From Sipunculus nudus (taxonomy: Eukaryota; Annelida; Sipuncula; Golfingiida; Sipunculidae): 64,000 bases of DNA. The position numbers were made by a program, and so were the translations under genes. The notes beneath the pieces are model-generated. The model made no database searches and was not told where the DNA came from. It saw only the letters and a program-made list of their open reading frames with translations. Location: NCBI GenBank assembly GCA_026874595.1, contig JAPPUL010000073.1, forward strand, positions 333,973 through 397,972. Direction: 5' to 3'. This document shows, piece after piece, positions 51,914 through 60,422 of the stretch (positions are counted from its first letter, which is position 1; every line of letters starts with the position of its first letter).

Positions 51914-52939
51914 TCATTGCTCAACACATAACACTTGATAACTTTGATCGCAAAACTCCACACCTGCACTAAAACCTCTTAACCCTGTCTTAGATATATC
52001 ACCCACAGCCCCTTTAATACTAGCATCAACAGTTTCCCAATTATTACAATTGGCACCCTTATGCCATCCCATTTCCTCTGAATATCCTAATCCAGTCCAA
52101 TAATATAGTGACTTGCCAACATAATCAAATACATTAGGATCTGTATCCAAACTAAACACAAGATCCTCCAATCCTGAAATCCGATCAGAACCAATATTTA
52201 GTATCCCTATAACAGCATAATAACCCTCTACATCCACATAACGCCTATCCAGCATATAATAACCTGTATTAGCTTTTAAGGCCCAATCAGATTTATCATT
52301 TATTCTACCATCTCTCATAAAGGTATTATCATATACTAACAAAGGCTTATACTCTAAACCTTCCTCTAGTTCACAAAGTACTGCAAAACTAAAGTCTTTT
52401 CTCTTCCTATCAGAAGCACTATATTCATATGAGATCGTTATATGTTTTAATATATAATAATTTTCCTTTACTATCTTTGAACTTGACAAGCCGCTCTTAC
52501 AACCAACTGCCTTTACTAAAGTATTTCTAGTAATTACGATAACATCTTTATAAATAGAACCTACCATCGCTACACATCCTTCATTAAACTCAGGCTCTAA
52601 CCCATTTGTAGTATAAATTATAGTCCCATCTGATAATCCTTTAAGAGAAATGTGTAATTCAACTCGGGACAGGTAAGTACCCCCTAGAATATCAAACTCC
52701 GGAGATGGTACCGAACTAACTCCGCTACTCTTATCGCTACTCCTACCGCTACTCTTATCGCTACTCCTACCGCTACTAGTCTTATTAGTATTAGTCCTAC
52801 CTTTTCCATACTGATCAAGTATATCCGTATCAGTTGAGCAGCTATAAACTAAAAGACAATAAATTATCAAACTTATTACCATTATAGCTAGTTTAGCGAT
52901 GGTATCGATACCCCGTTTATTACTATCTCTTTTATCCAT
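51914..52939 (-). CDS. Lipoprotein with chitobiase C-terminal-like (CHB_HEX) domain
   Basis: 341 residues. Lipoprotein signal with hydrophobic core MVISLIIYCLLVYSC and lipidated cysteine C34, followed by a Ser-Gly-Arg/Asp-Lys repeat (GRSSDKSSGRSSDKSSG). Residues about 80-165 (PEFDILGGTYLSRVELHI, GTIIYTTNGLEPEFN, VKAVGCKSGLSSSKIV) match the Fn3-like domain found at the C-terminus of chitobiase. The remaining part has SYEYSASDRKRK and paired cysteines near the end (GVEFCDQSYQVLCVEQ). It precedes the giant Rhs gene by 68 bases and overlaps the gene before it by 52, so it belongs to the same operon. Role in Rhs display is inferred. Confidence 0.7.
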   Translation of the reverse strand: MDKRDSNKRGIDTIAKLAIMVISLIIYCLLVYSCSTDTDILDQYGKGRTNTNKTSSGRSSDKSSGRSSDKSSGVSSVPSPEFDILGGTYLSRVELHISLKGLSDGTIIYTTNGLEPEFNEGCVAMVGSIYKDVIVITRNTLVKAVGCKSGLSSSKIVKENYYILKHITISYEYSASDRKRKDFSFAVLCELEEGLEYKPLLVYDNTFMRDGRINDKSDWALKANTGYYMLDRRYVDVEGYYAVIGILNIGSDRISGLEDLVFSLDTDPNVFDYVGKSLYYWTGLGYSEEMGWHKGANCNNWETVDASIKGAVGDISKTGLRGFSAGVEFCDQSYQVLCVEQ

Positions 52940-53559
52940 CTATCTTTAACAATACCTATAGTACCCTTGTATTTAAAAACAAAATGATGCCTTAAAGAAA
53001 TATTAAGCTCTGATATAGTTGTATCTTTAACTAAAATAGAATATCTACTTCTATCAGCCCAACTATAGCCATCTTTGGCGTTTGGCAACAGATTCATTGC
53101 CTTTACATAGCTAAACTTCCAGCCCTTAGACGACCTAACAAATATTAGAGAAATCCCAAAGCTTCTATTACCTTCTAAATACATTACTGGGATTATCATT
53201 CCAAGCCATTGGCCATTATCATCAATCCCACTATATATATCTCCTCTCTCATCCCTAACTATACTTGTATGAGTAGATAGCTTGCCTGAATGTCGCGTTT
53301 CCCATATCACCTTTATATAGCTATAACTCACCTTCCCCACCACATTAGACAAAATACCCCCATATAATCCCAATCCCTCTTTTCCAAGAACAGCATCTCC
53401 TCTTTTGTCATATTCATACTCTTTACTCACATTACTCACGCCAGAACCACAACCAATAACCATTACTAAAATCAATGACAAAATAAAAAGATTAATTACT
53501 CTAATTAAAAAAAATATCCAAAACATTCTCCCCCTATTTACAACTAATACTCTCATCAT
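52888..53559 (-). CDS. Lipoprotein of unknown function in the Rhs operon
   Basis: 223 residues. A long N-terminal segment ends in the lipobox-like VMVIGCGSG (C37). The mature part is beta-rich (VSYSYIKVIWETRHSGKLST, GWKFSYVKAMNLLP) with no family recognised; HHFVFKYKGTIGIVK closes it. Translation starts at an ATGA overlap with the propeller gene upstream, so it is coupled to it. An ATG at 53526 preceded by GGGGAG is a possible alternative start that gives a shorter signal. Surface or periplasmic location expected. Confidence 0.6.
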   Translation of the reverse strand: MMRVLVVNRGRMFWIFFLIRVINLFILSLILVMVIGCGSGVSNVSKEYEYDKRGDAVLGKEGLGLYGGILSNVVGKVSYSYIKVIWETRHSGKLSTHTSIVRDERGDIYSGIDDNGQWLGMIIPVMYLEGNRSFGISLIFVRSSKGWKFSYVKAMNLLPNAKDGYSWADRSRYSILVKDTTISELNISLRHHFVFKYKGTIGIVKDRWIKEIVINGVSIPSLN

Positions 53560-54614
53560 GGTAAATATCCTATCCCTCGTGGATTACGAAATCCACTTAC
53601 TTCCCAAATAACTTCATCCGTTAGACTACTTACTACAAAAATATTAGCAGAACCATATTCATCAGATTCATCCTTCTTCCCAGCAGTTATATATACCTCA
53701 TCTAAAGAATCATTTACTGATACATCTCTTGGATCCGATATGTTTATTATCACCTTCAATTTCTCATCTGTTTCTCCATCAAGCACAACTACACTATTAC
53801 TCTTCTTATTAGCCACATATACCTTATTCCGCTTCTCGCTAACTCCTATACCCCAAGGCCCGTTAAAGCCATCTATTTCCTTGCGATTATTTGTCTCTTC
53901 AGAGAATATTACAACAGAATTGCCTGTCTCATTATTTAAGTAGATTTTATTAGTATTTGGATTTACTGCTATAAATACATCTTCAAATTCTCCAATTCTA
54001 GTATCTACCCCACTTGGCGGCGAATGCACTCCTTTACTTACTATAGTATAAGTCCCTATTTTATGTTTAACAACATCTCCTTTATTAAAAACATGTACCA
54101 CTCCTGTTTTAGAGTTAACAGCAAGCCTCCTAGGTTCCATATCTATATCAACAGATACTGCCTCAAGATCATACGAATCTACATCCATCACAATCACCTT
54201 ACTCTCCTTCTCATCAGCAACATATATCTTATTCTCTTTTACATTAACTTCCATTCCTCTTGGTAAACCAAATCCGCTTACAACCCTTATAATCTTTAAG
54301 CTATCTCCATCTATAACTCTAACCGTACTATCCGTAGCATCTGACACATAAATAAGCCTTGATATAGGATTTATAGCTATATCACTAAGCTCACTCAAGG
54401 ACCCAAGCTCTATCTCTTCTAATATCTTCTTATCCCTTACATCTATAACTACAACGCTATTATAATCTCCTGCGCTCTTTCCTACATTAAGAACAAATAG
54501 CTTCCCATAACTAGATCTTAATAGCTCTTTTCCATAATCACAAGATAACAGCATAACCAATAGTATTAGCATATATGTTTTACCCATACAATATCCACAA
54601 AATCTAAAAGTCAT
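53556..54614 (-). CDS. YVTN-type beta-propeller lipoprotein
   Basis: 352 residues. Signal MLILLVMLLSC with lipidated C25, followed by about seven 40-residue beta-propeller blades: NPISRLIYVSDATDSTVRVI, NVKENKIYVADEKESKVIVM, NPNTNKIYLNNETGNSVVIF, SEKRNKVYVANKKSNSVVVL, each also containing a GFG/GPWGI-like turn. This is the YVTN/NHL-like fold used for protein or glycan binding. It overlaps the barrel gene by 11 bases and the next by four. GGGGTGG lies a few bases before the ATG. A scaffold or ligand-binding role on the cell surface is plausible. Confidence 0.8.
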   Translation of the reverse strand: MTFRFCGYCMGKTYMLILLVMLLSCDYGKELLRSSYGKLFVLNVGKSAGDYNSVVVIDVRDKKILEEIELGSLSELSDIAINPISRLIYVSDATDSTVRVIDGDSLKIIRVVSGFGLPRGMEVNVKENKIYVADEKESKVIVMDVDSYDLEAVSVDIDMEPRRLAVNSKTGVVHVFNKGDVVKHKIGTYTIVSKGVHSPPSGVDTRIGEFEDVFIAVNPNTNKIYLNNETGNSVVIFSEETNNRKEIDGFNGPWGIGVSEKRNKVYVANKKSNSVVVLDGETDEKLKVIINISDPRDVSVNDSLDEVYITAGKKDESDEYGSANIFVVSSLTDEVIWEVSGFRNPRGIGYLP

Positions 54615-55290
54615 ATACCACCCCTATTAGAAGATCTATCTCTCGCAAATAACCAAGCTCTCCCCTGTCTGTAACAATTACAGATTTTAAATCCGTATAA
54701 AACCTACCCTCCAAAACAAAACCTATACCTTTATAAACATTCATCTTTAACCCAAGACTTAGCAATACACCAAGACTTTCATTTTGGGCTCTAACAGCAT
54801 CTCCAAAACCCTCTTCTCCTACCTTAAGACGATATTCAAATCCCAATCCAACGAAAAACTCTAATATTTTTGGATCTAAAAAATGACGGCTATAATAGTA
54901 TTTTAGTAACAGCGGTAGCGAAAAATACTTAATCTTATAAAAGTATTTGTCCGAGTTAAATGTGCTTACTTTATACCCAAAATCCAGTTCAAAAGAAAAA
55001 AGATAGTAAAAATATACCTCGTTACTAACATATACTCCTGCGTCTATTCCTCTTTTAATATCAAATACCGAAGAACTAACATAGCTATAAACTGTTGTCC
55101 CTTTAAGCCCTATCCCATAATATGAGCTGATTTTCTCCCTTCTTCTTTCTATCTGGGACTCTTTTGCATCTGTATAGGATTTTGTCGGAATAACAGGAAT
55201 ATAAGGTATATATTTGTAACTATCTGCACCAAAGACTTTATTATTACATAGAAAGCCTAATATTAGCAAAAGCACAACCACTCTTATCAT
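54604..55290 (-). CDS. Outer-membrane beta-barrel protein
   Basis: 228 residues. The signal peptide (VVVLLLILGFLCNNKVFGA) is followed by a short proline-rich linker and then about eight amphipathic strands (YYGIGLKGTTVYSYVSS, GIDAGVYVSNEVYFYY, FFVGLGFEYRLKVGEE, LGVLLSLGLKMNVYKG, IGFVLEGRFYT). It ends in IGVVYDF, a C-terminal aromatic typical of barrels assembled by BamA. It resembles the small OMP_b-brl family. Being in the same run as four lipoproteins and the giant Rhs gene, it could anchor or export them, but no homologous exporter is recognised. Confidence 0.75.
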   Translation of the reverse strand: MIRVVVLLLILGFLCNNKVFGADSYKYIPYIPVIPTKSYTDAKESQIERRREKISSYYGIGLKGTTVYSYVSSSVFDIKRGIDAGVYVSNEVYFYYLFSFELDFGYKVSTFNSDKYFYKIKYFSLPLLLKYYYSRHFLDPKILEFFVGLGFEYRLKVGEEGFGDAVRAQNESLGVLLSLGLKMNVYKGIGFVLEGRFYTDLKSVIVTDRGELGYLREIDLLIGVVYDF

Positions 55291-55307
55291 TGAAAACGTT
55301 CCCTTAT

Positions 55308-56450
55308 TTAATCTTTACTCTCTAAAACCTTTAGACTATAAAAACCCGTATAGCCTGCCCCACTAACCCTAACTATATACAACCCACTACTATAACCAGA
55401 TCCAGATAATCCAAAACGCAAACTCTTATTAAAAGAACTTATCCCGCTAAATAATCTCTTGCCTGTACTACTATAGCTCATCACTTCTACATTAAATGAT
55501 TTATCTCCAACCCCATCCAACAAAATATCATAATTAAAACCATTATTAAGAAATATCACATAATAATCTAAATCTTTTATACTGCTAATACTTGCAAAGT
55601 AGCTTCTATTTACATATATAGATTGTGCATCGCCAACAGAATCGTTGGGCTCATAAATATCTTTTGATTGAGACTTTAATATATTCTTCCTCTCTTCTTT
55701 CCCTCCTTTCCCTCCTTTCCCTCCTTTCCCTCCTCTCCCTTTACCATTCTCTTTAGTCCCATCATAATTATCTCCAGATGTCATTATAGGCAATAAAGCC
55801 CCCTTTCCTACTACTCCTCCTGCAATAGCACTTCCCCCATTAAAAGATGATGGGGAGGCTATATTGTCTTTTTTTACTGACTGTTTTAAAGGTTTCAAAG
55901 ACTCCTCAGACAAAACAAATTTCTTATCAGATTCTTTGCTTTTCCTAAACCCTTTTTTTAATGCCTCCTTAAGCAATTTATCAGAACCACCCCTCTCCTT
56001 ACTAGCTTTAGAAAGCCTTCCTTTTAGCTCATTTACAACATCCTTTTTAAGCCCCGCCACCACACCTTCAGGCTTTTTATAAAGAGTATAGCTCAAAGAT
56101 ATTCTCCGCTCATTTAAAAGACTCCTCAAATTAAAACGCTCAATAACTGGATAATACCCTGCTTTTTTAAGCTCTATAACTGCATACACAAGTCCTATGT
56201 TAGATTCCGTTAACCCAGGGAAGTAGATACTTCTTGTCTCTCGATAAGGCGTCCTCCCTAGCAAAAACCTATTTGTACTACTAACCTCTTCAACCATAGA
56301 TTCAATACGCCAGAATATTAACGCCCCAATCTCTTCTTTACTATTTATACTGACATGGATTATTTTATCAAGCCCTGAGCCAGCAAACCTACCAGCACAA
56401 CCAAAGATAAACACTAGCGGAACTAGGCTTAATATATTTCTTACCCTCAT
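55308..56450 (-). CDS. Lipoprotein with PEGA-like N-domain and C-terminal PPC domain
   Basis: 380 residues from the ATG at 56450 (GGAAAG seven bases upstream). The lipobox is VFIFGCAGR. The N-domain (EVSSTNRFLLGRTPYRETRS) is paralogous to the next gene's product. Basic and charged residues about 115-200 follow, then a GGKGGKGGK low-complexity segment. The C-terminus is a pre-peptidase C-terminal (PPC) domain: DIYEPNDSVGDAQSI, DLDYYVIFL, GLYIVRVSGAGYTGFYSLKV. PPC domains sit at the ends of secreted proteins and bind calcium or aid export. It is the second gene of the operon. Confidence 0.75.
   Translation of the reverse strand: MRVRNILSLVPLVFIFGCAGRFAGSGLDKIIHVSINSKEEIGALIFWRIESMVEEVSSTNRFLLGRTPYRETRSIYFPGLTESNIGLVYAVIELKKAGYYPVIERFNLRSLLNERRISLSYTLYKKPEGVVAGLKKDVVNELKGRLSKASKERGGSDKLLKEALKKGFRKSKESDKKFVLSEESLKPLKQSVKKDNIASPSSFNGGSAIAGGVVGKGALLPIMTSGDNYDGTKENGKGRGGKGGKGGKGGKEERKNILKSQSKDIYEPNDSVGDAQSIYVNRSYFASISSIKDLDYYVIFLNNGFNYDILLDGVGDKSFNVEVMSYSSTGKRLFSGISSFNKSLRFGLSGSGYSSGLYIVRVSGAGYTGFYSLKVLESKD
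55696..55733 (-). repeat. 9-bp tandem repeat encoding GGK units
   Basis: CTTTCCCTC-type units repeated about four times inside the PPC lipoprotein gene, a slippage-prone in-frame tract. Confidence 0.85.
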
Positions 56451-56506
56451 AAAACACTTTCCATTAATCACTTAATCACTTGAAAACTTAGAGCTAAACT
56501 TAAACT

Positions 56507-56902
56507 TTAATTCTCTTTTAAATTCGCAAATAAAGATATCCCGCGAGAGTTTAAAAGACTTTTTGCGTTCATATAAAATCTCTTGGCACTACAAGCATTA
56601 CAGCTCCTTTTGTCAACTTCTATAACCACATCTACATCAACTGCATTACTCTTTGTTAAACGCACTATCCTAAGACTTTGAGTTGCCTCTAACGGTGTCT
56701 TACCCATATGAAAACGATTGCTTGAACTAACTTCATCACTCCGTGACAAAACATACCAATATATATCAGCTTCCTTTGGATCTGAATCTATATTAACATG
56801 ATATACCCTTGATACGCCATTTTCCGCTTTTACCGACTCCTCTCCACAGCCAACAAAATATATTACAAATATCAAAAGTATAATCGAAATATATGTTTTC
56901 AT
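56507..56902 (-). CDS. Small PEGA-like lipoprotein, first gene of the Rhs operon
   Basis: 131 residues. The lipobox is YFVGCGEE with lipidated C19. The body matches the N-domain of the next gene: VNIDSDPKEADIYWYVLSRS, EVSSSNRFHMGKTPLEATQS, then a CNAC pair (SCNACSAKRF) absent from the paralog. This is the PEGA-type pattern of a short beta-sandwich with a conserved TP turn. It is the first leftward gene after a 319-base gap, so the operon promoter must lie in that gap. It may bind the cell wall or a partner lipoprotein. Confidence 0.7.
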   Translation of the reverse strand: MKTYISIILLIFVIYFVGCGEESVKAENGVSRVYHVNIDSDPKEADIYWYVLSRSDEVSSSNRFHMGKTPLEATQSLRIVRLTKSNAVDVDVVIEVDKRSCNACSAKRFYMNAKSLLNSRGISLFANLKEN

Positions 56903-57221
56903 CTCTATTACCTCACTTAATTTATTAAAACCTAGGTATTTAAATCTCTTAATCTATAAAGCGGAATAAAAAATCTAAGTTTTATCAAACTTATTTTGTT
57001 AAATAAAAGCCTTTTAGCAAGCTTTTATTTGTTTTTTTGTTTAAACTATCTGTGTTCAAAAACATTTATAGAACTAGAATTGAGAATATAAAAGGGTGGT
57101 ATTTAATTGCTTTTTTTAGTGTATTTTATTTATCATAAGTTTTTAAATATTTATAACAAAACATTCTAAATGTTATATTTTTCTTACTCATAACAACGTA
57201 CTTTTTGATATATTACAAGTT
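56903..57221. other. Divergent intergenic region, Rhs operon / manC
   Basis: 319 A+T-rich bases that must contain the promoters of both the leftward Rhs operon and rightward manC. A terminator-like hairpin (57001-57038) sits in the middle. No gene seen. Confidence 0.5.
57001..57038 (+). terminator. Perfect 10-bp hairpin followed by a T run
   Basis: AAATAAAAGC at 57001-57010 pairs with GCTTTTATTT at 57021-57030 across a ten-base loop, followed by GTTTTTTTG. It has the form of a rightward intrinsic terminator, although no rightward gene ends nearby. Confidence 0.5.
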
Positions 57222-58334
57222 ATGGGAAAAGCAGCATTAATAATGGCAGGAGGTAGTGGAGAGCGTTTTTGGCCTCTAAGTCGCAAAAATCTTCCTAAAC
57301 AGTTTTTAAAACTCTTCTCAAAAGACACTCTTATTAAAGAAAGTTTTTATCGAGTTGCAAGTTTCATAGATTTAGATAAAATATTTGTCGTTACTCTTGC
57401 AATACATAAAGAAAAGATAAAAAAAGCAATTCCAAAACTAAAAGAAGAGAATATAATAACAGAACCATACGGTCGGGACACCGCTGCTGCAATAGGTCTT
57501 GGCATTGTTTACATAATAACAAAATTATCAGAAGATGCCACAATACTAGTATGTGCCGCAGATCATATCATTAAAAATATAAACGCATTCAAAGATAATG
57601 CAAAAATGGCATTAGTTGAGGCTAAAAAACAAAATAAAATAATTACTCTTGGCATAAAACCAAATCGTGTTGAAACTAATTATGGCTATATCGAGCTTCA
57701 AGAGAACTTTATACAAAATAATAATCTACATAAGGTATTAAGTTTTAAAGAAAAACCAGAATATCAACTTGCAAAGAAATTCATATCAAAAGGTAATTTC
57801 TTATGGAATAGTGGAATGTTCATATTTAAAGCTAGTGTTTTGCTTAGTGCTTTAAATACTCATATGAAAGAACTTAGTAGAGGTCTTGATTTAATAAAGA
57901 ATGCTCTTTTAAGTAATGATTATGAAAATGATTATGAAAATGTTAAAAAGTCAGTTTATAGCACCTTGCCCAAACAGTCTATAGATTTTGGCCTTATGGA
58001 ACATATTAAAGATATATTATGCATAGTAGGAGATTTTGAATGGGATGATGTTGGCTCTTGGGATGCTTATGAAAGGCATTTTAAAAAGGACTATAATAGT
58101 AATATAGCTCAAACTAGCAAAAAAAGCAACGGAAAGATTATCCTTGAGAAAACAAGTAACTCCCTTATAATTAATAATTCTAAACAACTTTTATGTACTA
58201 TGGGCCTTTCTAATTTAACTATTATTAATACTGAGGATGCTATCCTTATTTTCGATAAGAATCATACGAAGCATACTAATATCAAAAAGCTCCTTTCTAG
58301 GATAACAGATTCTAATTTAGAGGATTACCTATAA
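57222..58334 (+). CDS. manC: Mannose-1-phosphate guanylyltransferase
   Basis: 370 residues, the nucleotidyltransferase (GMP) form without the isomerase domain. The GTP-binding signature is MAGGSGERFWPLSRKNLPKQ, and VCAADHII, FKEKPE, GNFLWNSGMFIF and WDDVGSWDAY are typical blocks. It makes GDP-mannose for surface polysaccharide. The separate cupin at 32552-32929 supplies the isomerase-type domain usually fused to it. It converges on msrB with a 14-base gap. Codon use is A+T-rich like its neighbours. Confidence 0.92.
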   Translation: MGKAALIMAGGSGERFWPLSRKNLPKQFLKLFSKDTLIKESFYRVASFIDLDKIFVVTLAIHKEKIKKAIPKLKEENIITEPYGRDTAAAIGLGIVYIITKLSEDATILVCAADHIIKNINAFKDNAKMALVEAKKQNKIITLGIKPNRVETNYGYIELQENFIQNNNLHKVLSFKEKPEYQLAKKFISKGNFLWNSGMFIFKASVLLSALNTHMKELSRGLDLIKNALLSNDYENDYENVKKSVYSTLPKQSIDFGLMEHIKDILCIVGDFEWDDVGSWDAYERHFKKDYNSNIAQTSKKSNGKIILEKTSNSLIINNSKQLLCTMGLSNLTIINTEDAILIFDKNHTKHTNIKKLLSRITDSNLEDYL

Positions 58335-58348
58335 AAACCTATAATATT

Positions 58349-58891
58349 TTAGTTACTATCTTCTTTATCTTTTATAAGTGATTCTTTCTTAAAACTAAGA
58401 GATTTAGAATTAATACAATATCGCAGTCCTGTCGGATTTGGACCATCCGTAAAAACATGCCCTTGATGTGAGCCACATCTATTACATACTACTTCCACAC
58501 GCTCCATACCATAACTCCTATCCCTTATCTTACGTACTGCGCCTTCTTTAATAGGTTCATAGAAACTCGGCCAACCTGTCCCTGAATCAAACTTAGCCTT
58601 TGCAGAAAATAACCTATTCCCACATGCTTTGCACTCATAAACCCCATCTTCATAAAAGCTATTGTATTTTCCACTAAATGCAGGCTCTGTGCCCTTTTCT
58701 CGTAGTATATGATAATCTTCTTTACTCAAGATCGCCTTCCACTCATCTTCTGTCTTTTCAACTTCATAACCCATTTTATTTGCCTCTTCTTCTTCTAATA
58801 CTCCCGTAACTCCTATAGTTCCGCTTGAGGACATTAGCCCATAAAATAACAAGAGTAACGATATACTTAATAATAATATATATTTTCTCAT
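58349..58891 (-). CDS. msrB: Peptide methionine-R-sulfoxide reductase MsrB, exported
   Basis: 180 residues from the ATG at 58891, chosen because GAGAGG lies seven bases upstream (a TTG at 58906 is also in frame). The N-terminal hydrophobic segment (YILLLSISLLLLFYGLMSS) exports it. The catalytic part has FDSGTGWPSFYEPI, the zinc pairs CKACG and CNRCG, GHVFTDGP and the active-site cysteine in GLRYCINS. It repairs oxidised methionine in periplasmic proteins. The spacing and sequence are typical of MsrB rather than MsrA. Confidence 0.92.
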   Translation of the reverse strand: MRKYILLLSISLLLLFYGLMSSSGTIGVTGVLEEEEANKMGYEVEKTEDEWKAILSKEDYHILREKGTEPAFSGKYNSFYEDGVYECKACGNRLFSAKAKFDSGTGWPSFYEPIKEGAVRKIRDRSYGMERVEVVCNRCGSHQGHVFTDGPNPTGLRYCINSKSLSFKKESLIKDKEDSN

Positions 58892-59002
58892 AACCATACC
58901 TCTCAACTTTACTACAATTTATTATAACACTTTATTTTACTCTATATATTTTTTTAAGATATATCCACACTAATTGTTAATAATATCGTTTAAATATTTT
59001 TG

Positions 59003-59929
59003 CTACTTAAAAAAATGACTCGCTGAACCTATTATCCCTCCATTAACTCCTAGCTTTGATAGCTCTATTTTATAACCCGATTTATGTATCTCTAATACGT
59101 TCTTTAACACTGTCTGGCGTATGCTTTTTAATAGTATTTCTCCCGATTGTGATATCCCACCCCCTATTACACAATGACATATATCAAGTCCATTTATTAA
59201 ACTAGATAATACAAGTCCTATATAATACCCACACCGCTTTATTACACTAGCACTAAATCCATCCCCCCCCTTTGCAAGCTCCGATATCAACTTTACATCT
59301 ATTTCTTCCCTTCTATATTTATTTAACCGACTGCCTATTCCCATCTCAAGCTCATATAATGTATGCTGGATAAGCGCTTTGGACGATGCATACGATTCAA
59401 GACAACCACGCCCCCCACAACTGCATTCTATCCCCTCAGGCTCTACCTTCATATGCCCAAGCTCACCTCCATAATTATGAGCCCCCTTAAAAACATCACC
59501 CCCTATTATTATCCCCCCTCCAACTCCTGTTCCCAAAGTTAGTAATATCATGTCTTCTCCCCTAGCCCCACAGCCAAACAAATATTCCCCCATTAGCGCA
59601 TTACTTGCATCATTTGAAATTACTACCCTTAGGTTATATCTTTGTTCTACTATTTCCGATAGCTTAAGCCCCTCTAGTAATGGAACATTATACGCACAAC
59701 TTATATTTCCAAAATTGTCTATCACTCCTGGTATCCCAAACCCTATCCCCAAAACTTTATCTACTTTTAAACTAAGTATTTCATCTAGCATCCTAAAAAG
59801 ACTTTCTAAAAATTTATCCCTATCCTGCAAAGTCTCAACTACTCTAATATCTCCCTCTATCACCCCCCCACCGTCAACCAGCCCGCCCTTTAGCGTCGTC
59901 CCTCCAATATCTATTCCTATTGCATACAT
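59003..59929 (-). CDS. ROK-family sugar kinase (glucokinase-like)
   Basis: 308 residues. The ATP-binding DIGGTTLKGGLVD at the start, GIPGVID, NDASNALMGEYLFG, LGTGVGGGIIIGG and the zinc motif with C-x-C-x4-C (ECSCGGRGCLESYAS) define the ROK family; GELGHM holds the sugar-binding residues. It phosphorylates a hexose, with glucose the most common substrate. AAGG precedes the ATG. It lies just downstream of cheY on the same strand. The exact sugar cannot be read from sequence. Confidence 0.88.
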   Translation of the reverse strand: MYAIGIDIGGTTLKGGLVDGGGVIEGDIRVVETLQDRDKFLESLFRMLDEILSLKVDKVLGIGFGIPGVIDNFGNISCAYNVPLLEGLKLSEIVEQRYNLRVVISNDASNALMGEYLFGCGARGEDMILLTLGTGVGGGIIIGGDVFKGAHNYGGELGHMKVEPEGIECSCGGRGCLESYASSKALIQHTLYELEMGIGSRLNKYRREEIDVKLISELAKGGDGFSASVIKRCGYYIGLVLSSLINGLDICHCVIGGGISQSGEILLKSIRQTVLKNVLEIHKSGYKIELSKLGVNGGIIGSASHFFK

Positions 59930-59948
59930 TAAACCTTAATTCTACTCC

Positions 59949-60365
59949 TTAGTTTAGAACGTTCCTTATACGCTTTAGTACCTCATCGCGTCTTATCGGC
60001 TTTGTTATATAATTCTTTGCACCACATAATAATGCCTCTCTTACTATCGATTGCTTCCCTATTGCGCTTATTACTATTATATGCGCATCTTTATCAAATT
60101 CTATTATCTTTTGTAGTGCTGTAAGTCCATCTAATTTTGGCATCGTTATATCCATTGTAACTAAGTCTATATTTGGATAATGCTCCTTATATTTATGTAT
60201 TGCATCAACTCCATTATGGGCTATTGCTACTACTTCATATGATTCCGATTCTAATATATACTGCATCTGCTTAACCACAAATATTGAATCATCTACTACC
60301 ATTACCTTATACCCTAGCCCATCTGTTTTAAATCCAGCAGGATTACTTTCTACATTAGACATCAT
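59949..60365 (-). CDS. cheY: Chemotaxis response regulator CheY
   Basis: 138 residues, a stand-alone receiver domain with a 19-residue N-terminal extension. The acidic pair is D25-D26 (VMVVDDS), the phosphorylation site is D72 (VTMDITMP), S100 follows the fourth strand (IIVISA) and K122 is in YITKPIRR. The sequence IDLVTMDITMPKLDG with FDKDAHIIVISA closely resembles spirochaete CheY proteins. GGAG precedes the ATG. It is 57 bases downstream of the CheW-CheR-like gene and so part of the che operon. Confidence 0.9.
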   Translation of the reverse strand: MMSNVESNPAGFKTDGLGYKVMVVDDSIFVVKQMQYILESESYEVVAIAHNGVDAIHKYKEHYPNIDLVTMDITMPKLDGLTALQKIIEFDKDAHIIVISAIGKQSIVREALLCGAKNYITKPIRRDEVLKRIRNVLN

Positions 60366-60422
60366 TGCCGCTCCATGCCAATTTTATATCTATTTCTATA
60401 ATCTCTACATTTTCCAATAACA

